Below are positions 45,171 to 54,968 of a stretch of 64,000 nt of DNA, in pieces. The stretch covers positions 1-64,000 of the forward strand of contig NZ_NRRY01000016.1 of the NCBI RefSeq assembly GCF_016583905.1, read 5' to 3'. The notes below the pieces were generated by a model. It saw nothing but the letters and a program-made list of their open reading frames with translations, did not search any database and had not been told where the DNA came from. Position 1 is the first letter of the stretch. Every line of letters begins with the position of its first letter. The translations under genes were made by a program, and so were the position numbers. This stretch comes from Lamprobacter modestohalophilus. Lineage in GTDB: Bacteria > Pseudomonadota > Gammaproteobacteria > Chromatiales > Chromatiaceae.

Positions 45171-46621
45171 AGCCCACCTCCAAACACCTCAACGTCACGG
45201 AACAGGCAGGGCGGTGAGGCATGGCCGACATAGACCGATTGGTTCGGCTCGCCCTTGCCGCAGTTGCGCACGCCGCCGACCTCGAAGGTCTCAGGTCCGC
45301 CGACACCGTCGAGACTGCGCCAGAAGTGGGCCGAGACGCCCCGATAACCGGGGTTTCGCACCAGCCCTTTGAGTTCGCCATTCTCGATCAGCCGGCCCAG
45401 TTCGCAGCCGAACTGGAACTTGTTGCGGCTGTCGTCGATTGACCAAGAGCGGTTCGTTTCCATCAGGATGCCGCGCTCGATGCGGCTGATCAGCGCCTCC
45501 AGGCTTTCCGTTTCAGCGCCGGGCTCAAGGTTGATGTTGGTCATGCGGTCGATCGGCGGGCGCTCCCAGCTGCAGGCGCGCGCATTGGCGGTGCCCGGCA
45601 GCCCCGAGCGTGCCTGCGAGAGGGCGCCGCCGAGCGGGCGCTCGAGGATGCCGTCGCGGATCAGGTACTGGCGTTCGGCCGCCGTGCCCTCGTCATCGGC
45701 CACGCAACTGGCCAGCTCGTTGCTCAGGCTGGGGTCGAAGGTCACATTGAGCAGCGGCGAGCCATAGCGATACTGGCCGAACATCTCGGGCGTGACAAAG
45801 CTCAGGCCGGCATAGTTGCGCTCGTCGCCGAGGATGCGGTCAAGCTCCAACGGATGGCCGATCGATTCATGGATCTGCAGCACCATCTGGCTCGGCATCA
45901 ACAGCAGATCGCGCTTGCCGCTTGGGCACTCGGGCGCGAGGACCAGCGCGATTGCCTCCTCGGCTACCTGCTCGGCGGCGCTGCTGAACTTGGCCTCGGC
46001 CAGCCGTTCGAGGCCGCCTTGGCGCGGCATTCCAGCCCCACCGCCATGCCGCGTCTGGGTCTGGCCATCGACATGAGCGGTGGCGGAGAGTCCACTGTGC
46101 ACCGTCTCCCAACGCTGGCTGATCTCGGCGCCGTCGGCGCTGATCAGCAGTTGTTCTATGCGGCGATGGCCGAGCCAGGCGGCACGCTCGACTAGGCGCG
46201 GGTCGCGATCGAGTTGCTGACAGGCGTCGAACAAGAGACCAAGCTTGTCCTCCAGCGAGCGCGACGCCCAGGGCTCGCGCACGTCAGCCGTGTATTGGGC
46301 TTGCAGGCTGCTGCGCGGATAGAGTTCCGCCGCGAACAGCCCAAGGCGCGCATGCAGCGCGGCGAGATCCAGTGCACGCTGAGTCGCCTGCGCGAGCCCA
46401 GATGGACTGAGGTCCGAGGTCGCGGCATAGCCTAGGCCGGCGCCGGCGACCACCGTGATCATCGCGCCGCGCGAGCGCCACAGCCGGCTCGGCTCGGCGA
46501 CATCATCGCGCACCGCGAGCCCCTCGCCGGTCTCATCGACCAGGCGCAGCGTCCAATAATCGGCTGCCGGCGCTGAGGCGGTGAAGCGGGCGGCGATGGC
46601 TTTAAGATCGGATTCCAACAT
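45167..46621 (-). CDS. TldD-family zinc metalloprotease
   Basis: The 484-residue protein contains the zinc-binding HESIGHPLE (HExxxH) near residue 253, followed by LDRILGDERNYAG. The C-terminal part has GGVRNCGKGEPNQ with a conserved cysteine region. It should pair with the downstream TldE-like protein to make the active heterodimer. This is a paralogue group distinct from the housekeeping tldD/pmbA genes, judging by the tandem arrangement; the substrate peptide is unknown. Confidence 0.85.
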   Translation of the reverse strand: MLESDLKAIAARFTASAPAADYWTLRLVDETGEGLAVRDDVAEPSRLWRSRGAMITVVAGAGLGYAATSDLSPSGLAQATQRALDLAALHARLGLFAAELYPRSSLQAQYTADVREPWASRSLEDKLGLLFDACQQLDRDPRLVERAAWLGHRRIEQLLISADGAEISQRWETVHSGLSATAHVDGQTQTRHGGGAGMPRQGGLERLAEAKFSSAAEQVAEEAIALVLAPECPSGKRDLLLMPSQMVLQIHESIGHPLELDRILGDERNYAGLSFVTPEMFGQYRYGSPLLNVTFDPSLSNELASCVADDEGTAAERQYLIRDGILERPLGGALSQARSGLPGTANARACSWERPPIDRMTNINLEPGAETESLEALISRIERGILMETNRSWSIDDSRNKFQFGCELGRLIENGELKGLVRNPGYRGVSAHFWRSLDGVGGPETFEVGGVRNCGKGEPNQSVYVGHASPPCLFRDVEVFGGGL

Positions 46622-46780
46622 CGGAGAGGTGCTCTGTTGAGGATCGCCTTGGTGATGATCGAGACGCTGTGGCGACGCTTGGGCCAGGTCAAGCCTTGGT
46701 AAAGATGAGTCTAAGTCTCGCGCAATGCATCGTCTGAGGGTAGCAGCAAGCCATGACTGTTCGGCCAGCTCAGGTCTCGT

Positions 46781-46850
46781 TCAACCTGAATCTCACGCAA
46801 TTCATTGTCCGTGGCGCCGCCGCGCCATAAGCGTTCGGCTCCCGTTAGGC
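46781..46850. repeat. Dispersed repeat, copy 2 (upstream of lgt)
   Basis: The segment contains TGAATC-N6-AATTCA (46787-46804), then GTCCGTGGCGCCGCCGCGCC and AAGCGTT, matching copies at 7868-7931 and 62317-62364. It lies about 60 bases before the lgt start codon. Confidence 0.6.
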
Positions 46851-46911
46851 TCCTGTTGCGTTGTCGTTGGCGTCACCGTCTTGCAGCAAGCTCGTGATAA
46901 TATCCACGCCC

Positions 46912-47745
46912 ATGTTGACCTATCCCAATATCGACCCCGTCGCCTTCGCCCTTGGACCGATCAAGGTCCATTGGTATGGCCTCATGTATCTGATCGGCTT
47001 CGCTGCGGCCTGGCTGCTCGGGCGCTGGCGGGCGTCTCGACCTGGCTCAGCCTGGAGCGCCGAGATGGTCGATGACGTCATCTTCTACAGCGTGATTGGG
47101 GTTATCGCGGGTGGACGCCTCGGTTACATGCTGTTCTACGGCTTCGACCAGATTTTGTCTAATCCGCTCAACCTGCTCAAGGTCTGGGAGGGCGGTATGT
47201 CCTTCCACGGTGGTTTGATTGGCGTCCTCGTCGCGATCTGGCTGTTTGCACGCAAACGCGGTCTGAATTTTTTCGAGGTCGGTGACTTCATCGCGCCGCT
47301 GGTGCCGATCGGCCTGCTGACCGGGCGCATCGGCAACTTCATCAACGGCGAGCTTTGGGGACACACCACCAACTTGCCTTGGGGCATGCGCCTACCCTGT
47401 GAAGGCTTTCCGGGCTACTGCGTCGGTCTGCCGTTGGATGCCCAGTGGAGCCTTCCAGTGCACGCCTCGCAGCTGTACGAAGCCGGCCTTGAGGGTCTGG
47501 TGTTGTTCATCCTGCTCTGGTGGTTCTCGAGCCGGCCGCGGCCAATGATGGCCGTCTCCGGCCTGTTCCTGCTGCTCTATGGCCTGTTCCGCTTCAGCGT
47601 CGAGTTCGTTCGGCTGCCCGATGCACACATCGGCTACCTTGCCTTCGATTGGCTCACCATGGGCCAGCTGCTGACCCTTCCTATGCTGCTCGGTGGTGCT
47701 CTACTCCTTGCCCTGGCCTATCGCCGCAAGCAAACAACAGGTTAG
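46912..47745 (+). CDS. lgt: Prolipoprotein diacylglyceryl transferase
   Basis: The 277-residue protein begins [20 protein letters not shown] and has about seven membrane helices. Family signatures are [11 protein letters not shown] near residue 20, [11 protein letters not shown] near 95 and [15 protein letters not shown] near 138. It transfers a diacylglyceryl group from phosphatidylglycerol to the lipobox cysteine of prolipoproteins in the inner membrane, and so would act on the DUF3299 lipoprotein in this window. The ATG at 46912 gives the standard N-terminus. Confidence 0.96.
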   Translation: MLTYPNIDPVAFALGPIKVHWYGLMYLIGFAAAWLLGRWRASRPGSAWSAEMVDDVIFYSVIGVIAGGRLGYMLFYGFDQILSNPLNLLKVWEGGMSFHGGLIGVLVAIWLFARKRGLNFFEVGDFIAPLVPIGLLTGRIGNFINGELWGHTTNLPWGMRLPCEGFPGYCVGLPLDAQWSLPVHASQLYEAGLEGLVLFILLWWFSSRPRPMMAVSGLFLLLYGLFRFSVEFVRLPDAHIGYLAFDWLTMGQLLTLPMLLGGALLLALAYRRKQTTG

Positions 47746-47772
47746 CTGGCTGGAATCGCGGTGATTGGCTAA

Positions 47773-48519
47773 TCAGGTCATCTCAGTCGCCTCAGTTTGC
47801 AGCAGTTTCGTTTCATCAACAGGACGCATCGCCGGCTCGGGGTCGAGCTGCAGCGCGTGGAGAACGCGCCAAGCCAGCTCATCTGGCGAGCGGCTGATGA
47901 CCTCGGCCGGGATCTCATGCTTTCCGTGCAGTCGGTCGAAGTCCTCGAAGCCGTAGGAGACCATGAAGGGGTGCATGCCGGAGTTGATGGCGGCACGGAA
48001 ATCCTTGGCCTCGTCGCCGCAGGCATAAGCGCAGGCGGGGTTGATCCCGAAGCGCTCGCGGGTCTGCCGGAAGTAGCTGAGCTTATCCTCGCTGAGTGGC
48101 AGGTGGACGAGGAAATCGAGCAGTTCTGGCTCGATACCGTGGCGGGTGAAGAGTTGGGTGAGGGTGACGAGCGGGTCGACGGTGATGTTGCGCGTGACAA
48201 TGCCGACGCGGACACCGTCTGCAGCAGCAAGGCGACGAATCAAGGCCTCGATGCCGTCGAACATGCAGGCCTCTTCGCGATAGACCTCGGTCAGTGTGTC
48301 GATCAGCTTGGTGCGCCGTCCGGGGCCGATTTGGCGTCTGAGGTTTTGCGGCATCTCCTTGAAGCCACCAATGTATTTGAACAGGTTGCGGCGCTTCTGA
48401 AAGCGGGCGAGTGGGCCGATGTCCATCCCGAGGTGGGCAAAGGTCTTTTCGATGGCGCGAAAGGCGTCGATGGTGGTGCCATCGGCGTCGAGGATCACAA
48501 GGCGTTCGTTGCTAAACAT
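47773..48519 (-). CDS. HAD-superfamily hydrolase
   Basis: From the ATG at 48519 the protein has 248 residues. Motif I is VILDADGTTIDAF near residue 8 (nucleophile Asp in DxDGT). Motif II is GIVTRNI near 110, and motif III/IV is CGDEAKDFRAA near 168. A helical cap of about 80 residues lies between motifs I and II (type C1). It is a phosphatase or related phosphotransferase with unknown substrate. The frame is open upstream, but the HAD motif is at the usual distance from 48519. Confidence 0.85.
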   Translation of the reverse strand: MFSNERLVILDADGTTIDAFRAIEKTFAHLGMDIGPLARFQKRRNLFKYIGGFKEMPQNLRRQIGPGRRTKLIDTLTEVYREEACMFDGIEALIRRLAAADGVRVGIVTRNITVDPLVTLTQLFTRHGIEPELLDFLVHLPLSEDKLSYFRQTRERFGINPACAYACGDEAKDFRAAINSGMHPFMVSYGFEDFDRLHGKHEIPAEVISRSPDELAWRVLHALQLDPEPAMRPVDETKLLQTEATEMT

Positions 48520-48838
48520 TGCGCTTACTGGGCTCAGCAATGGTCTCGAAGGGCCTTGCGGTGTCGACAATGGCGCGTCACGGCGATGCCCTGCCTGCTC
48601 AACGGGGCATCTGCCCGCGCGGCGTTCGGATTCTCGCATATTGGCGGCGGGAGGGAGCGCAGCATCTCACCGCGCTGAGATTCGCCCGGTGATGTGCGCT
48701 GAGCAAATTGAGCCGACGACGTGCTCGGCAGATCGGGCCAAAGGCGCGTTGCCATCAGGTCAGCCTGCCAGGAGTCTGTACAATCAGCCCCTCAAATACT
48801 GAATCCTTGTCGTTTCCTTTAGCCGCACCGAGGTGATC
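48520..48838. other. Intergenic region between HAD hydrolase and ybhB-like genes
   Basis: No gene is visible in these 319 bases. They are the divergent upstream region of the HAD hydrolase (minus) and the YbhB-like gene (plus). One weak hairpin is formed by GATGCCC and GGGCATC. Otherwise I see nothing notable. Confidence 0.5.
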
Positions 48839-49324
48839 ATGCCATTGATGATTCGATCCAGCGCGTTCGCGGAGGGCGGGGCCATCCCGGTCAAGTACAG
48901 CTGCGACGGTGAGGACCGCTCGCCGCCGCTGGAGTGGGATGGCGTGCCCGAGGGCACCCAGAGTCTGGCCCTCATTGTTGATGATCCGGATGCGCCAGAC
49001 CCGGCTGCACCACAGCGCACCTATGTGCATTGGGTGCTCTACAATCTGCCGACGACCCTCGCTAGCCTGCCGGAGGCGTTCGAGCCGGCGACGCTGGCGA
49101 CGGTGATCGGGGAGGGCATCAACGACTGGCGCCGCACGGCTTACGGTGGTCCTTGTCCGCCGATCGGCTGCCATCGCTACTTCCATAAGCTCTATGCGCT
49201 GGATACGACGCTACAGGGTCTGTTGCGTCCAACCAAGGCCGATCTGGAGCGCGCGATGCGAGGGCATGTGCTCGAGCAGGCGACCTTGATTGGCACCTAC
49301 GAGCGTTCAACGGCGCATCATTGA
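48839..49324 (+). CDS. YbhB/YbcL-type phosphatidylethanolamine-binding-like protein
   Basis: The 161-residue protein shows the PEBP/RKIP signature: KYSCDGEDRSPPLEW near residue 20, LALIVDDPDAPDP near 43, then HWVLYNLP near 65 and GGPCPPIGCHRYFHKLYALD near 100. The ligand pocket Asp/His residues are present. Function in bacteria is unclear. GAGGTGATC lies directly before the ATG at 48839; a GTG six bases earlier is a possible alternative. Confidence 0.93.
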   Translation: MPLMIRSSAFAEGGAIPVKYSCDGEDRSPPLEWDGVPEGTQSLALIVDDPDAPDPAAPQRTYVHWVLYNLPTTLASLPEAFEPATLATVIGEGINDWRRTAYGGPCPPIGCHRYFHKLYALDTTLQGLLRPTKADLERAMRGHVLEQATLIGTYERSTAHH

Positions 49325-49358
49325 TTTCGACGGCGCAGCATTGAACTCAACGACTCGT

Positions 49359-49406
49359 CACTGGACGCATCACTGGACGCATCACTGGACGCATCACTGG
49401 ACGCAT
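49359..49406. repeat. 12-bp tandem repeat (CACTGGACGCAT)4
   Basis: Four perfect copies run from 49359 to 49406, followed by a partial fifth. They fill the short gap between the YbhB-like gene and the next one, only 31 bases before its start codon. The unit is non-coding here. Confidence 0.95.
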
Positions 49407-49437
49407 CACTGAAGGACGGATTTCGCGCGCAACACAC

Positions 49438-49974
49438 ATGAACCTGAAGCTGCCAAAGACCTATACGCTGATCCTGGCCCTCTGCATGGTCGCGGGGCCT
49501 TTCATCTGGCTGGTGCTGAGCGAGGATGGTAAGCGCCGCAGTGATCTCTTTCTGCTGCATCTGTTTGGCCATCAGCCATTCAATTTGGCGGTTGCGAACC
49601 TGCGCCCAGAGATCGAGGAAGCGGCGCTGCTGTCGCAATTCTCGCGCATCGAATTTGCTTGCGATGACCAACCGCGTGCGATCGGCAGCCGCCGTTGCGC
49701 GGCTGAGATTGGCTCGTTCAATGGTGTGCCGGCTCGGAGCGCCGAGCTTTTCTGGGACGATGGCCAGCTCAAGGCGGTGCGCATCGACTACCGCGGGCGC
49801 TGGCATCAGGTGCTGATCGAGGAATTGAATACCCGCCACGGCCCGCCGCGGCGCGACAGCATCGGCTCTGGCGTGGTGCTTGCTTGGCGCTTCGACGCTG
49901 GCATGCTGCTGGTTCCTGAGACACTGGTTGCCGATGAGCCGCCGGCATTGATGTGGGTTAGTGGCCAGGGTTGA
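49438..49974 (+). CDS. Membrane-anchored protein of unknown function (178 aa)
   Basis: One N-terminal membrane helix (about residues 8-27, TYTLILALCMVAGPFIWLVL) precedes a soluble domain of about 145 residues. This domain has two cysteines (EFACDDQPRAIGSRRC) that could pair in the periplasm, and beta-strand segments such as LKAVRIDYRGRWHQVLIEEL. No family is recognised. Start chosen at the first ATG, MNLKLPKTYT. Confidence 0.7.
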   Translation: MNLKLPKTYTLILALCMVAGPFIWLVLSEDGKRRSDLFLLHLFGHQPFNLAVANLRPEIEEAALLSQFSRIEFACDDQPRAIGSRRCAAEIGSFNGVPARSAELFWDDGQLKAVRIDYRGRWHQVLIEELNTRHGPPRRDSIGSGVVLAWRFDAGMLLVPETLVADEPPALMWVSGQG

Positions 49975-50188
49975 GACCCCAAGTGGGTTCGGCATGAACG
50001 CCCTGTTACCCTCAACGGCTGGCTCATCTCTCAGGGCGGCGACGCACTCTGTACGTCAGCGATCACGGGACTTGGTGTAAACGTGTGTACGGAGAGCAGC
50101 CGGTGCGAAACCTGAGAAGAAGCGCCCCATCGGCCCTTAGGCTCGATGTGGGGGCGGTGTCCAGCCAGAGTGATCTCCCGGCGCTCAC

Positions 50189-51754
50189 TCAGCTACGCGA
50201 ATGCGCCTTCGGCGTCTCGATGCGCCGCCATTGCCGATTGTCGCGCTTGATCATGTCGCCAGCAGCGGGCGGCCCCCAGGTGCCAGCCGCGTAGTTGGGG
50301 AACTCGCGTGGTGGCAGCGCGGCCCAGACGTCGATCACTGACTGCACGATCTCCCAACCCTTCTCGACCGTGTCGGCGTGCTTGAACAGGGTTGCGTCGC
50401 CCTTCATGCAGTCGTAGATCAGGGTCTCGTAGCCGGTAGCGGGTTTGTTGCCGAAGTAGTCCTCGTAACAGAAGTCCATATTGACGGTGCCGATCTTCAT
50501 CGTCGGGCCGGGCACCTTAGCGCCGAAGCTCATCTGGATGCCTTCATTGGGCTGGATGCGCAACACCAGCATGTCGGCCTCGAGCTCATCGACGTCGGTG
50601 TCTTGGAACATGATGGTGGGCGCCTTCTTGAAGTGGATCGACACCTCGGTGTACTGCGCGGTGAGCCGCTTGCCGGTGCGCAGATAGAAGGGCACTCCAG
50701 CCCAGCGCCAGTTGTCCATGGTCAGCTTGAGCGCGGCGAAGGTCTCGGTGTGGGAATTGGGCTTGACGCCCGGCGAGGTCCGGTAGGCCTTGACCTGCTC
50801 GCCATTGGGCATGGTGCCGGCGTCGTACTGGCCGCGGACCGCATGGGTCAGCACCTGTTCCGGCGTCAGCGGCTCGATCGCATCCAAGACCTTGTTGACC
50901 TCGTCGCGGATCGCCTTGGCATCGAACGAGTTCGGCGGTTCCATCGCCAGGAAGCCGAGCAGCACCAAGAGATGGTTCGGCATCATGTCGCGCAGCGCGC
51001 CGGCTTCTTCGTAGTAGGCGCCGCGATGCTCGACGCCGACCGATTCGGCCACCGTGATCTGTACGTGGTCGATGTGGTTGCGGTTCCAGAGCGGCTCGAT
51101 GAAGCTGTTGGCGAAGCGAAACACCATGATGTTCTGGACCGTCTCCTTGCCCAGATAGTGATCGATCCGGTAGATCTGCTCCTCGTCCATGTTGCGGTGC
51201 AGGTCGTCGTTGAGGGCGATCGCGGAATCCAGGTCGCGCCCGAACGGCTTCTCGATGATCAGCCGCCGCCAGTCGTCCTCGGTCTCATGCAGCAGCCCGA
51301 CCTCACCGAGATGATCGGTGACGGTGCCGAACATGCTCGGCGGGATGGCGAGGTAGAACAGATAGTTGCCTTCGGTGCTACGCTCGGCATCGATGCGGCT
51401 CAGGTTCTCGCACAGATGCTCGTACTCAGCGCCGGCGAGCATGTCGATCTTCATGTAGTGGATGCGCGCTTCGAGCTGAGCCCAGATCTCCGGCTTGAAG
51501 GCCTCGCCCGAGGTCTCGTGTAGGTGCTCCGACATCATGCTGCGGAATCCCTCGTCATCGAGATCCAGCCGATCGAGGCCGAGCATCACAAAACTCTCGG
51601 GCAGCAGCCCGGCGGACCAGAGGTGATAGAGCGAGGGGATCAGCTTGCGCTTGGTCAGATCGCCACCGGCGCCGAAGATGATCATCACGTTGGGTGGCGC
51701 CGGTGGCGCCGTGTTGAAGCCGGTATGGTTCAACGACATGGTTTGCGGTTCCAT
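50189..51754 (-). CDS. zwf: Glucose-6-phosphate 1-dehydrogenase
   Basis: The 521-residue protein has the cofactor motif IIFGAGGDLTKRKLIPSLY near residue 25 and the active-site motif RIDHYLGKETVQNIMVFRFA near 195 with catalytic His. It also shows the substrate-binding EKPFGRDL near 165. It oxidises glucose-6-phosphate to 6-phosphogluconolactone with NADP+. The start overlaps the gnd stop by one base (TGATG), so gnd-zwf are coupled. pgl is absent from this cluster. Confidence 0.96.
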   Translation of the reverse strand: MEPQTMSLNHTGFNTAPPAPPNVMIIFGAGGDLTKRKLIPSLYHLWSAGLLPESFVMLGLDRLDLDDEGFRSMMSEHLHETSGEAFKPEIWAQLEARIHYMKIDMLAGAEYEHLCENLSRIDAERSTEGNYLFYLAIPPSMFGTVTDHLGEVGLLHETEDDWRRLIIEKPFGRDLDSAIALNDDLHRNMDEEQIYRIDHYLGKETVQNIMVFRFANSFIEPLWNRNHIDHVQITVAESVGVEHRGAYYEEAGALRDMMPNHLLVLLGFLAMEPPNSFDAKAIRDEVNKVLDAIEPLTPEQVLTHAVRGQYDAGTMPNGEQVKAYRTSPGVKPNSHTETFAALKLTMDNWRWAGVPFYLRTGKRLTAQYTEVSIHFKKAPTIMFQDTDVDELEADMLVLRIQPNEGIQMSFGAKVPGPTMKIGTVNMDFCYEDYFGNKPATGYETLIYDCMKGDATLFKHADTVEKGWEIVQSVIDVWAALPPREFPNYAAGTWGPPAAGDMIKRDNRQWRRIETPKAHSRS

Positions 51755-52770
51755 CAGCCCTCCGATTTCTCGTGGTGGCCGCCGAACTGATAGCGCATCG
51801 CCGAGAGCAATTGATTGGCGAATCCGGCCTCGCCCTGCGAGTTGAAGCGCTCGTAGAGGGCAGTGGTGAGCAAGGGGGCCGGGGTGCCGCTCTCGATCGC
51901 GGCGATGCTGGTCCAGCGGCCCTCACCCGAGTCGGAGACGCGCCCGCCGAAGGCCTTCAGCTCGGGGTCTTCGGCCAGCGCATTGGCGGTGAGGTCGAGC
52001 AGCCAGGAGGAGACCACCGAGCCGCGCCGCCAGACCTCGGCGATGCGCGGTAGGTCCATCTCGTATTGGTAGAACTCGGGGTCAGAGAGCGGGGCGGTCT
52101 CAGCATCGACAGCATGATCGGCGCGTCCAACGCCGGCGTGCTTGAGGATGTTGAGGCCTTCGGCATAGGCAGCCATGAGCGCGTATTCGATGCCGTTATG
52201 GACCATCTTGACGAAGTGGCCAGCGCCGTTCGGGCCGCAGTGCAGGTAGCCCAGCTCGGCCTGGTCGTGTTCGCCGCTGCGGCCGATGGTGCGCTCGATG
52301 TCGCCAGCACCGGGTGCGAGTGCTGCAAAGACGGGGTCCAGGTGTTTGACGGCGTCGTTGTCACCACCAATCATCAGGCAGTAGCCGCGCTCGAGGCCGA
52401 ACACGCCGCCACTGGTGCCGCAGTCGACGAACTGGATGCCCTTCGCATGCAGGCGCTTAGCGTGGCGGATGTCCTCCTTATAGTAGGAGTTGCCGCCGTC
52501 GATGATCATGTCGCCCGGTTCCAGATGTGGCTCGAGCTGGTCGATGACCTTATCCACCACGGCCGCCGGCACCATCACCCAGGCCGCGCGCGGCTTGCTG
52601 AGCTTGGCGCAGAAGTCGGCGATGTCGGTGCTGCCGATGGCGCCTTCTTTTTCGAGCTCCGCGACAGTGGCTGGGTCGGTGTCGTAGACGACGCAGTCAT
52701 GGCCTGCGCGCATCAGTCGTTGCACCATGTTGGCGCCCATGCGCCCGAGGCCGATCATTCCGAGTTGCAT
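51754..52770 (-). CDS. gnd: 6-phosphogluconate dehydrogenase (short type)
   Basis: The 338-residue protein begins MQLGMIGLGRMGANMVQRL with the Rossmann motif, shows DCGTSGGVFGLERGYCLMIGG near 118 with the family GTSGG loop, and the catalytic Lys region GHFVKMVHNGIEY near 188. The short length (about 300-340) identifies the decarboxylating YqeC-type enzyme rather than the 470-residue form. It converts 6-phosphogluconate to ribulose-5-phosphate. GAGAGGATATGCCAGC precedes the ATG. Confidence 0.95.
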   Translation of the reverse strand: MQLGMIGLGRMGANMVQRLMRAGHDCVVYDTDPATVAELEKEGAIGSTDIADFCAKLSKPRAAWVMVPAAVVDKVIDQLEPHLEPGDMIIDGGNSYYKEDIRHAKRLHAKGIQFVDCGTSGGVFGLERGYCLMIGGDNDAVKHLDPVFAALAPGAGDIERTIGRSGEHDQAELGYLHCGPNGAGHFVKMVHNGIEYALMAAYAEGLNILKHAGVGRADHAVDAETAPLSDPEFYQYEMDLPRIAEVWRRGSVVSSWLLDLTANALAEDPELKAFGGRVSDSGEGRWTSIAAIESGTPAPLLTTALYERFNSQGEAGFANQLLSAMRYQFGGHHEKSEG

Positions 52771-52889
52771 GCTGGCATATCCTCTCTGTCTTGGTTTCTA
52801 CCGAGATTTGGCAAGGGTTGGCGCGGCCAGCTGACCTCGACCGCGCGGGCGTTCAACAGATGGAGACCGGTGTCGAGGCGCGGGTTGCT

Positions 52890-54968
52890 TCAGCGAGCCT
52901 CCAGCACCAGGACGCTGCGGGCCTGCGCGCGGATGCTGTCGCGGTCGATCCGCTGCTGATCGTGAACTGACCAGATGTAGGGTGCTTGGGCGGTATCTAT
53001 GGCGCTGTACCAGCGCCGGCCAGGCATCGGTGGCAGCTCGAATTCCTTCGGCTCTTTCCACATGTTCATGATCACATGCAGATGCGGTTCGTGCGGCTCA
53101 AGTCCGGCCAGCGTGAAGGCGAGCACGCGGGTCCCCGGATCATCCCAGAGTGGTGTGTCGAGCTTGGTCCCGTGCCAGCGGATGTCGGGGATAGCATCCT
53201 CGCGGGTGGGCTGGCCGGTGAGGAAACGATCGCGGCGCAGCGTGGCATGGCGATGCCGAAAGGCGATCATTGCGCGGGTAAACGCGAGCATGGTGCGATT
53301 CTCATCGGCCAACCGCCAGTCGATCCAAGACAGCTCGTTGTCTTGGCAGTAGGTGTTGTTGTTGCCCTGCTTGGTGCGCAGCAGCTCGTCGCCGGCGAGC
53401 AGCATGGGCACGCCCTGGCTGAGCAGCAGCAGGGCGACGAAGTTGCGCGCCTGCTGCTGGCGTAGGGCGAGGATCGCCTGGTCGTCGGTCGGGCCTTCAA
53501 CGCCGCCGTTCCAGCTCAGGTTGTGATTGTGCCCGTCGCGGTTGTCCTCGCCATTAGCCTGGTTGTGCTTTTCGTCGTAGCTGACCAGGTCATGCAGCGT
53601 GAAGCCGTCATGGCAGGTGATCAGGTTGATCGAGTTGGCCGGGCGGCGGCCGCGGCTCTGATAGAGGTCGCTCGAGCCGGCGATGCGGGTGGCGACGTCG
53701 CCGATCAGGCCGCCATCGCCGCGCACGAAGGCGCGCATCACGTCGCGATAGTTGCCATTCCATTCGGCCCAGCGAAAGCCGGGAAAGTCGCCCACCTGAT
53801 AGAGTCCGGCGGCATCCCAGGCCTCAGCGATGATGTGTGCGCGGCCCAGCTCAGGCGAGAGTTCGACCGACCAGAGCACTGGTGCGTGATACTGCGGCTC
53901 GCCGTCTTCGCCGCGCGCCATGGCGCTGGCAAGGTCGAAGCGGAAGCCGTCGACGTGCATATCGCGCGCCCAGTAGTGCAGCGAATCGATGAGGAAGCGG
54001 GTCACCAATGGATGGTTGCAGTTCACGGTGTTGCCGCAGCCGGTGTAGTCGCGGTACTGGCTGCGGTCATTGAAGTCGAGGTGGTAGAAGACCTCGTTGC
54101 CCATGCCCTTGAAGTTGATGATCGGCCCCTCGGCGCCGCCCTCGGCGGTATGGTTGTAGACCACATCGAGGATCACGCCGATGCCGGCGCGGTGCAGTGC
54201 CTTGACCATGTCGCGGAACTCGTCGCGCGCCTGGCGTGGGTCGCAGGCATAGTGCGGGTGCGGCGCGAAGAAGCTATGGGTGCTGTAGCCCCAAAAATTC
54301 TTTAGCCCCATCTGCGCGGTCTTCGGCGGCACGTCCTGGAGATCGAAGGCCATGATCGGTAGCAGCTCGACATGGGTGATGCCGAGCTCGGTCAGGTAAG
54401 GGATCTTCTCGATGATGGCGCGGAAGGTGCCAGGATGCTGGGTGTCTGCCGAAGGATGACGGCTGAAGCCGCCAACGTGCAGCTCGTAGATGACGGCCTC
54501 GGTGAGCGGCACATGCAGATGTTGATCGCCTTCCCAGTCGTACTCGTCGCGGATCAGCAGCGAGCGCATCGCGCTGGCGAGATTGCTGCCTGGGCGGCAG
54601 GCGGCGGCGCGATCCCACAGCCGATCACTGACCGCGGTGCACCAGGGGTCGAGTAAGAGCTTGTCGGGATCGTGGCGACAGCCGCTCTCGCGGGTGTCGC
54701 TGGGGCCGTCGATGCGCCAGCCGTAACAGATGCCGTCTGACAGTCCTTCGACCAGCACATGCCAGAAGAAGAAGGTGCGGTGGGTGTTGGGGTCGAGCTG
54801 GATGATCTGGAACGGCTCGCGGCTGCGTTCATGCTCGAACAGCAGCAACTCTACCTGGGTGGCATGCCGTGAGAAACAGCAGAAATTGACGCCGTTGTCG
54901 GCGAAGGTCGCGCCGGAGAGTCCCCAGTCTCCGGCTTGGGTGCGATAGTGCGTGGCTGCCATGGACAA
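52890..54968 (-). CDS. glgX: Glycogen debranching enzyme GlgX
   Basis: The 692-residue protein has an N-terminal CBM48-like domain (LSGATFADNGVNFCCFSRHA) and a GH13 barrel. Catalytic regions include VVYNHTAEG near 270, DGFRFDLASAMARGE near 345 (nucleophile Asp), IAEAWDAAGLY near 382 (Glu acid), and NLITCHDGFTLHDLVSYD near 452. GlgX hydrolyses alpha-1,6 branches of phosphorylase-trimmed glycogen. It is upstream of gnd and zwf on the same strand, 119 bases away, grouping glycogen breakdown with the oxidative pentose phosphate pathway. Confidence 0.95.
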   Translation of the reverse strand: MSMAATHYRTQAGDWGLSGATFADNGVNFCCFSRHATQVELLLFEHERSREPFQIIQLDPNTHRTFFFWHVLVEGLSDGICYGWRIDGPSDTRESGCRHDPDKLLLDPWCTAVSDRLWDRAAACRPGSNLASAMRSLLIRDEYDWEGDQHLHVPLTEAVIYELHVGGFSRHPSADTQHPGTFRAIIEKIPYLTELGITHVELLPIMAFDLQDVPPKTAQMGLKNFWGYSTHSFFAPHPHYACDPRQARDEFRDMVKALHRAGIGVILDVVYNHTAEGGAEGPIINFKGMGNEVFYHLDFNDRSQYRDYTGCGNTVNCNHPLVTRFLIDSLHYWARDMHVDGFRFDLASAMARGEDGEPQYHAPVLWSVELSPELGRAHIIAEAWDAAGLYQVGDFPGFRWAEWNGNYRDVMRAFVRGDGGLIGDVATRIAGSSDLYQSRGRRPANSINLITCHDGFTLHDLVSYDEKHNQANGEDNRDGHNHNLSWNGGVEGPTDDQAILALRQQQARNFVALLLLSQGVPMLLAGDELLRTKQGNNNTYCQDNELSWIDWRLADENRTMLAFTRAMIAFRHRHATLRRDRFLTGQPTREDAIPDIRWHGTKLDTPLWDDPGTRVLAFTLAGLEPHEPHLHVIMNMWKEPKEFELPPMPGRRWYSAIDTAQAPYIWSVHDQQRIDRDSIRAQARSVLVLEAR

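Noticed and set aside
50378-51523. 381-residue open frame on the plus strand
   Set aside because: It is antisense to zwf, whose catalytic motifs are intact. It has no motif of its own.
52066-52959. 297-residue open frame on the plus strand
   Set aside because: It is the reverse strand of gnd, with no independent support.
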